NCBI RefSeq assembly: GCF_005116655.2
Contig: NZ_CP050698.1
Span: 3,805,501-3,869,500, forward strand
Reading direction: 5' to 3'
DNA: 64,000 bases
From: Desulfosediminicola flagellatus
GTDB lineage: Bacteria; Desulfobacterota; Desulfobulbia; Desulfobulbales; Desulfocapsaceae
A program made the position numbers and the translations under genes. The notes beneath the pieces are model-generated. The model ran no database searches, was not told where the DNA came from, and was given only the letters and a program-made list of their open reading frames with translations. Position 1 is the first letter of the stretch, and each line of letters opens with the position of its first letter. Of the stretch, positions 59,171 to 64,000 are shown one piece after another.

Positions 59171-61273
59171 CTACAGGTTGATTATATCAAGAATTACCCT
59201 TGAGGCCTCTCCCACATATGGATCATCGAGAATCTCTTCAAGCCACTCTTTCTTTTTCTCTTCCGGTGTAGCTGTATCAGTCTCAAAATCGTCGTCAGCC
59301 CCCTCTTCGTCGCGGTATTTTTTATAGAAAACCCCGATTTTCTCCCTGGCTTTCCGAGCTTCTTCAAGCTTGGCACGAATGTCATCGATATCTACAGATA
59401 CGAGAGTGTCTTTGGCACGTTCTTCAGCTTTAGCAGACTCTTCAACAATTGTTTTAAACCCTTGATCATCTCCGATTCTCGCAAGACTTCTTGCATTCAA
59501 CTTCTCAATATTTAAACGTTTGGGAGATGCTGAATAATCGACGGGGTCAATACGATCCCATGGCAGCGAGTATTCCAGATACCTCTCGCCAGACTCGATA
59601 TGCTTTAATAAACTTGGTAAAACGACATCAGGTTCAACACCTTTATATTGTGTTGAACCACCGGTAACACGATAAAATTTCTGAATCATGACCTTTAAAG
59701 CGCCAAGATCTTCATATGTTCTGAGATGCAGCAATGGAATATTTTCATTGAGATCAATTATCGTCTGCACAGTGCCTTTACCATGAGTATGTACGTCTCC
59801 CATAATCACAGCCCTGCCATAATCCTGCAGAGCGCCGGCAACAATCTCAGATGCTGAAGCAGAGAATTTATTTACCAAAACAACTAGAGGACCATCGAAT
59901 TCAACACCATAATTTTCATCCCGAAGAATTCTTTCTGCACCATTGCTGTTCTTGACCTGAACAACGGGCCCATGATCGATAAACAACCCGGTCACCTCGA
60001 CAGCATCAACGAGTGCACCACCACCATTATTTCGCAAATCAAGAATGACACCTTTAACACCCTGAGCAACGAGAGACTTCAACTCTTTTCTCGTGTCAGC
60101 ACTTGAGTTTCGACCACCCTGATTGCCATTTTTTTCGAAATCCCGGTAAAAACTCGGGATAAAAATATAGCCGATCTTACTACCATCCGGCGCATCAATG
60201 ACAGCACTCTTTACAAATGTCTCTTCAATCTGAACAACATCGCGCGTAATAGGGATAATATCTTTTACACCATCAGGCTTACGCACAGTAAGACGAACTT
60301 CAGTTCCCTTAGGACCACGTATAAGCCTTACCGCATCCCGCAATCTCATATCAGTGATGTCAACAGGTTCCTCAGGACCTTCGGCCACCTGAAGAATGAT
60401 ATCTTCTGCCTCAAGCCGCCCCTGACGCGCTGAAGCACTGCCTGGGATAATACGCACGACCTTAATCAAGCCATCGTCTTCACGAAGTAAGGCACCAATA
60501 CCTTCCAGACTGCCACGCATATTAATATCAAACTGTTCTTTACTTGCCGGTGGGATATAGTTTGTATGAGGATCAAATGCTCGGGTTACCGCATTAAAGA
60601 ATCTATCGTAATGATCCTGGAGCGTTTCCTGATTAAGCCTGTGGAAAAAATTACGGTTTCTCTTCGCTACTTTTTCGTAGGTTTCATCCCACAACTCACT
60701 ATCGCTTTTTTTGACTTTCTCACTCTTCTGGTCTGCTTCAAGATCAAGAAAACGGTTATTGAGCTGAACCTGCAATATTTTTTTCCAGCGTTCTCGTAAC
60801 TGCTCCAAATCGGCAACATACTCTACATTGTCGGGATCACTTTCCAATGTACCCTTAGCTTTCGGATCAACTCTCTCTACCAGTATCTCCTCAACCATTT
60901 TTTCTACCTGAGCGATACGCTCATTTATAATAGAAAACCCGGCATCAGGCAGAGTAATTGATCCTCGCTTAAGATTATCATCTATATACGGGGCAAATGC
61001 CCGAAGCTGGTCTACATCTTTTTTCAACAAAAAACGTTTCTGATAATCCAGCTGTTTGATATACAGTGTGAAGGCAGCTTCAGCGAGATCATCATCCATC
61101 ACTTTGTCACTAAAATGCATGACAGGCAACTGCCGGCTGATCATATAACCGATAAGCCTGTTGCGCTTTTGATCGACTTCGCCTTTTTCCTGAGCGAACA
61201 GGGAATTACTACCGAGATGAGAAACCAGCAGCAACATGCAACACGCAATAATAAACCGAAAAAACATTTTCAT
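59171..61273 (-). CDS. Carboxy-terminal processing protease, Prc/Tsp type
   Basis: A 700-residue periplasmic serine protease that degrades proteins from their C termini. The signal peptide MKMFFRFIIACCMLLLVSHL is cleaved near LFA-QE. Residues about 30-240 form the N-terminal helical domain of the Prc type. A PDZ domain lies at about 250-345 (MRGSLEGIGALLREDDGLIK, VRIIPGSASARQGRLEAEDI). The S41 core has LDLRNNGGGALVDAVEVTGL, KFSASASEIVAGALQDYG (Ser473 by alignment with the E. coli nucleophile) and THGKGTVQTIIDL (Lys499). The C-terminal ~150 residues are charged. It stands alone, with its own terminator. Confidence 0.93.
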   Translation of the reverse strand: MKMFFRFIIACCMLLLVSHLGSNSLFAQEKGEVDQKRNRLIGYMISRQLPVMHFSDKVMDDDLAEAAFTLYIKQLDYQKRFLLKKDVDQLRAFAPYIDDNLKRGSITLPDAGFSIINERIAQVEKMVEEILVERVDPKAKGTLESDPDNVEYVADLEQLRERWKKILQVQLNNRFLDLEADQKSEKVKKSDSELWDETYEKVAKRNRNFFHRLNQETLQDHYDRFFNAVTRAFDPHTNYIPPASKEQFDINMRGSLEGIGALLREDDGLIKVVRIIPGSASARQGRLEAEDIILQVAEGPEEPVDITDMRLRDAVRLIRGPKGTEVRLTVRKPDGVKDIIPITRDVVQIEETFVKSAVIDAPDGSKIGYIFIPSFYRDFEKNGNQGGRNSSADTRKELKSLVAQGVKGVILDLRNNGGGALVDAVEVTGLFIDHGPVVQVKNSNGAERILRDENYGVEFDGPLVVLVNKFSASASEIVAGALQDYGRAVIMGDVHTHGKGTVQTIIDLNENIPLLHLRTYEDLGALKVMIQKFYRVTGGSTQYKGVEPDVVLPSLLKHIESGERYLEYSLPWDRIDPVDYSASPKRLNIEKLNARSLARIGDDQGFKTIVEESAKAEERAKDTLVSVDIDDIRAKLEEARKAREKIGVFYKKYRDEEGADDDFETDTATPEEKKKEWLEEILDDPYVGEASRVILDIINL

Positions 61274-61388
61274 AAGAACAAGTTCGGAAATGGGAGTATG
61301 ATAGATATCGGTACGCTGGCCTCACCGTCAGGGCCGCTCACAACACATACCAGAAACATGCAATACATTCTACGCTAACTACATATAC

Positions 61389-61724
61389 ATGAAACAATTA
61401 CAGACCGAAATCAAGGAGTTTATAGAGCAGCGTGACTGGCAACGGTTTCATTCTCCTAAAAACCTTGCCATGGCACTCAGTGTTGAGACTGCTGAATTGG
61501 TGGAAATTTTCCAGTGGCTCACACCTGCACAAAGCCATAATGTCAGCTCCGACACCCTCGTGCATATCGAGGAAGAAATCGGAGATATAATGATTTACCT
61601 CACAACGCTTGCTGCAGCCTTCGACCTTGATCCGGTTTCAGCTGCTCACAAAAAGCTGATTAAGAACGCAGAGAAATATCCTGCAAAGGACAAAGATGCT
61701 TCAAAAGAAAAAAATGCAGATTAA
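61389..61724 (+). CDS. MazG-like nucleotide pyrophosphohydrolase
   Basis: A 111-residue all-helical protein of the MazG/dCTPase type. FIEQRDWQRFHSPKNLAMAL, SVETAELVEIFQW and HIEEEIGDIMIYLTTLAAAF carry the E-x-x-E and E-x-x-D metal-binding helices. Small members hydrolyse non-canonical or deoxynucleoside triphosphates to monophosphate and pyrophosphate. The C-terminal tail (KYPAKDKDASKEKNAD) is lysine-rich. It is divergent from the protease gene and overlaps the 3' end of the next minus-strand gene by 4 bp. Confidence 0.88.
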   Translation: MKQLQTEIKEFIEQRDWQRFHSPKNLAMALSVETAELVEIFQWLTPAQSHNVSSDTLVHIEEEIGDIMIYLTTLAAAFDLDPVSAAHKKLIKNAEKYPAKDKDASKEKNAD

Positions 61725-62221
61725 TTTTTCTCTTCACATAATTGTGCTATCCCTTCAGGGAGCATATGACTGACAAGACCGACTGATAAAGCAAATTCGT
61801 TGAGCTCTTCAAAAGTGCAGTTAACAGCAGAACAGGGAGAACCCTTGGTCACTTCTACCGATTCCGCCTCTAAAAAATTCAGCAAAGAGACAGCAACCTC
61901 TTTTGCGTATGCATGCTCATCAAGGCCCTGACGTTTACAGAACTTCTGAAATCGCTGATAATTGACTATAGTCCGTTTAACACCGCGATACATAGCAGTA
62001 TTGCGATTTTCAGGCAGTATATCTCGTAAAATAATCTCCTTGAAACGTTCACGAGCGGCTTCAAGGAGCGGTGTGAAGTCAATCTCAGACTGTGCTAACC
62101 GGGGTCCATCCTTCGCTTTAGTCAAAAAGTATACAGAAGAGTTATACGCTATTTCAGGAATTTCACCTGAGTACCTCACCACAAACCACTCATTCTCTAA
62201 ATGTTCAAAAACCTTACTCAC
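61721..62221 (-). CDS. Conserved hypothetical protein coupled to hemA
   Basis: A 166-residue soluble protein with no signal peptide. The N terminus reads HLENEWFVVRYSGEIPEIAY and the middle FKEIILRDILPENRNTAMYR with GVKRTIVNYQRFQKFC; two cysteines close together (SPCSAVNCTF) stand in the C-terminal part. It overlaps the stop of hemA by 4 bp, so it is translated from the same message, and may be an accessory factor of early tetrapyrrole synthesis or cytochrome assembly. I recognise no named family. Confidence 0.7.
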   Translation of the reverse strand: MSKVFEHLENEWFVVRYSGEIPEIAYNSSVYFLTKAKDGPRLAQSEIDFTPLLEAARERFKEIILRDILPENRNTAMYRGVKRTIVNYQRFQKFCKRQGLDEHAYAKEVAVSLLNFLEAESVEVTKGSPCSAVNCTFEELNEFALSVGLVSHMLPEGIAQLCEEKN

Positions 62222-63504
62222 TTTTCAGTTCCGTCACCAAGACCAAAAATAGTACGTATATTCTCAACTTTCAGCTGACTATTATCGCGACCGCCGCAAT
62301 CCTCGCTTTTCAGATATTGCAAGGGATCGTAAAGAATTTTTGAAGCTATTGCACCTGCCATTTTCTCTAGCGACTTTCTTTCCTTTTCAGAAATACTTGT
62401 GAGCCTTGACAGGGACTTTTCCAGCTCCTGCCTGCAGATCGCATCCGCTTTTTTATGTAATTCCTGAATTGTCGGTGTAAGCGACATGCCCTCATACCAC
62501 CGCTCAAATTTCAGCGTTTCCTCATCAACAATTCGTGTAGCTTTAAGCGCTTCTTTATCACGTTCTGTTCTATTCATTTCAACAACCTGACTCAGGTCGT
62601 CAATATCATACAGGTAGATATTTTCAAGGTCATTCAAGTGAGGATCAAGATCACGGGGAACGGCAATATCTATAAAGAACAAGGGCTTGTTGCGGCGAGT
62701 CTTCATCACCGGTTTCACCTCTTCCTTATGAAGGATGATATTAGGTGCACCGGTTGAACTTATAATAATGTCAGCTTTCTCAAGCTGAACCAGCAATTCA
62801 TCGAACGAAGCAGCTTTCCCGTTGAACTTTTGCGCGAGATCAACAGCTCTTGAAAAAGTACGGTTGGCGACAGTAACAGAGACCGCCCCCTGGCCTACAA
62901 GATGCTGCGCAGCCAGCTCGGCCATCTCACCGGCGCCAAGAAGCAGTACATGTTTATCACTCAAATCACCAAAAATCTTTCGTGCGAGTTCAACAGCTGC
63001 TGAGCTGATAGAAACCGCAGAAGATCCTATACCGGTCTCAGTCCGTATTCGTTTGGCCACAGAAAATGATTTATGCAAAAGCCTGTTCAACAGTGGACCA
63101 GCGCAATGGTATTCAGCCGCATAACGATACGCTTCTTTCAACTGACCAAGGATCTGTGCTTCTCCGACAACAAGAGAATCAAGACTTGCTGACACATTAA
63201 ACAAATGGTTCACTGCATCCCTGCCTGTGTAGTTATAAATGTATTTCCTACACTCATCGGCAGAAAGGTTATCCCCGAAAAGAAATGCAATAAGCTTCTC
63301 TTCAAGCTCTGCTCCCGGCACACCAACCACAAGTACCTCAACCCTGTTACAGGTTGAGAGCAGATAACATTCTTTGCATCCCGGAATATTCTTCAACATC
63401 TGCAACGGTTCTTCATAACCACTGGACAGTGCTATTTTCTCACGTATCTCCACCGGAGTTGTCTTATGGTTCACTCCAAGCAGAATAAAACTTTCACTGG
63501 CCAT
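62218..63504 (-). CDS. hemA: Glutamyl-tRNA reductase
   Basis: First step of the C5 heme pathway: reduces glutamyl-tRNA to glutamate 1-semialdehyde. From the ATG at 63504 (GGAGG 11 bases upstream) it has 428 residues. Motifs are FILLGVNHKTTPVEIREKIA, LLSTCNRVEVLVVG with the catalytic cysteine, SLDSLVVGEAQILGQLKEAY, HVLLLGAGEMAELAAQHLVG for NADPH and KADIIISSTGAPNIIL. An open extension to 63537 would overlap the upstream gene further and is not needed. Upstream is a ccsA/hemX-type gene overlapping by 11 bp, the order found in many bacteria (hemX-hemA). Confidence 0.96.
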   Translation of the reverse strand: MASESFILLGVNHKTTPVEIREKIALSSGYEEPLQMLKNIPGCKECYLLSTCNRVEVLVVGVPGAELEEKLIAFLFGDNLSADECRKYIYNYTGRDAVNHLFNVSASLDSLVVGEAQILGQLKEAYRYAAEYHCAGPLLNRLLHKSFSVAKRIRTETGIGSSAVSISSAAVELARKIFGDLSDKHVLLLGAGEMAELAAQHLVGQGAVSVTVANRTFSRAVDLAQKFNGKAASFDELLVQLEKADIIISSTGAPNIILHKEEVKPVMKTRRNKPLFFIDIAVPRDLDPHLNDLENIYLYDIDDLSQVVEMNRTERDKEALKATRIVDEETLKFERWYEGMSLTPTIQELHKKADAICRQELEKSLSRLTSISEKERKSLEKMAGAIASKILYDPLQYLKSEDCGGRDNSQLKVENIRTIFGLGDGTEK

Positions 63505-64000
63505 AAGTCTGTACGCCTCCGAGCGGATACATGACACCCCAGAGGGTAAATAATACTATAGCAAATCCAACAATAGCCATTATAGCAGCACGTTTTCCAC
63601 GCCAGCCAGCAGTAAATCGCTGATGGATCTGCAGCAGGTAAACAAACCAGGTAATCATTGACCAGATTTCTTTAGGATGCCATTGCCAATAGGTACCCCA
63701 TGCCTGCCGAGTCCATAATGAGCCTGTTACCATACCTAAGGTCAGGAAAACAAATCCTGTTGCCAAACAATGACTATTTAACTGATCCAGCGCATCAAGC
63801 GATGGTAAACGCTGAAAGAAATACCCGAACTTTCGGCTTTTCAGCTCACGATCCTGAAGCAAATACATCAGGCCACCGCAAAAAGCGAGTGAGAAAAATG
63901 CATAGGCAAAAAGTGATAATCCTGCATGCCATGGCAGCCATAAACTCTGGTGGATAGGTTTTAACGGCATAATGTCTCTAGATGCAAATGCCGCGGCAGT
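63494..64000 (-). CDS. Cytochrome c assembly protein, CcsA/HemX type (3' part)
   Basis: The frame is open to the right window edge, so the start lies outside; about 168 codons are present. Several membrane helices are seen (LPWHAGLSLFAYAFFSLAFC, CLATGFVFLTLGMVTGSLW, MAIVGFAIVLFTLWGVMYPL). The segment WGTYWQWHPKEIWSMITWFV is the tryptophan-rich heme-handling motif of the CcmC/CcsA/HemX superfamily. The protein either takes part in attaching heme to c-type cytochromes (system II) or, as HemX, adjusts HemA levels. The overlap with hemA favours the HemX role, while the many c-type cytochromes of this organism need the former. Confidence 0.88.
   Translation of the reverse strand, partial: TAAAFASRDIMPLKPIHQSLWLPWHAGLSLFAYAFFSLAFCGGLMYLLQDRELKSRKFGYFFQRLPSLDALDQLNSHCLATGFVFLTLGMVTGSLWTRQAWGTYWQWHPKEIWSMITWFVYLLQIHQRFTAGWRGKRAAIMAIVGFAIVLFTLWGVMYPLGGVQTYGQ

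Noticed and set aside
1-64000. CRISPR array or intact insertion sequence
   Set aside because: No regularly spaced direct repeats and no transposase gene were seen; the repeats found are isolated dyads and hairpins.

Overview
The window reads as chromosome of an anaerobic sulfate reducer of the Desulfobacterota, most like the Desulfobulbales. The strongest evidence is a complete dsrMKJOP operon (53.2-58.4 kb, minus strand), the membrane complex that passes electrons to dissimilatory sulfite reduction. A four-heme cytochrome with a flavoprotein partner, an aldehyde:ferredoxin oxidoreductase and a large acetyl-CoA hydrolase/transferase-type protein fit the same lifestyle. Genus cannot be named from this sequence alone.

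The first 27 kb is accessory catabolism. It opens with the end of a TRAP transporter permease followed by ethanolamine ammonia-lyase (eutBC) with no microcompartment genes in view. After a gene-poor stretch, an EamA exporter and a chemoreceptor remnant comes a ten-gene minus-strand operon for L-rhamnose (16.9 to 5.2 kb): a DeoR regulator fused to rhamnulokinase, isomerase, aldolase, a four-gene ABC importer in the order known from rhizobia (rhaSTPQ), mutarotase, then a tungsten/molybdopterin aldehyde oxidoreductase and a MoaD/ThiS-like protein. The aldolase yields DHAP and L-lactaldehyde, so the oxidoreductase is well placed to oxidise lactaldehyde to lactate. Next (17.6-23 kb) is a split flavocytochrome c system: a tetraheme cytochrome, a Tat-exported fumarate-reductase-like flavoprotein, a second leaderless flavoprotein and a PAS-LuxR regulator. 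A CoA-transferase-like gene at 24.8-27 kb lies downstream of a promoter overlapped by a perfect 26-bp palindrome, with one doubtful reading frame between them.

From 27 to 29.1 kb there are small genes of phage or plasmid type, including a PcfJ-like protein. From 29.5 to 35.9 kb, eight minus-strand genes, six of them tightly overlapping, form a lipid-modification cluster (DUF2878, cyclopropane-synthase-like methyltransferase, DUF1365, flavin amine oxidase, SDR, NTF2-like, chalcone-isomerase-like, DUF3833). Two paralogous 61-residue proteins of unknown function, with matching promoter regions, bracket this cluster.

From 37 kb on the content is mostly core: tRNA-Arg(ACG), an RNase E/G with a long N-terminal tail, lptD, a DHH phosphoesterase, lytic transglycosylases mltB and mltA, SAM hydrolase, aroA, aroE, pyrD/pyrK, a prepilin peptidase, a flavodoxin-like protein, dsrMKJOP with an RsbRD-like gene ahead of it, a Prc-type protease, a MazG-like pyrophosphohydrolase, hemA and the start of a ccsA/hemX-type gene cut by the window edge. 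No CRISPR array, rRNA operon, intact insertion sequence or prophage was seen.
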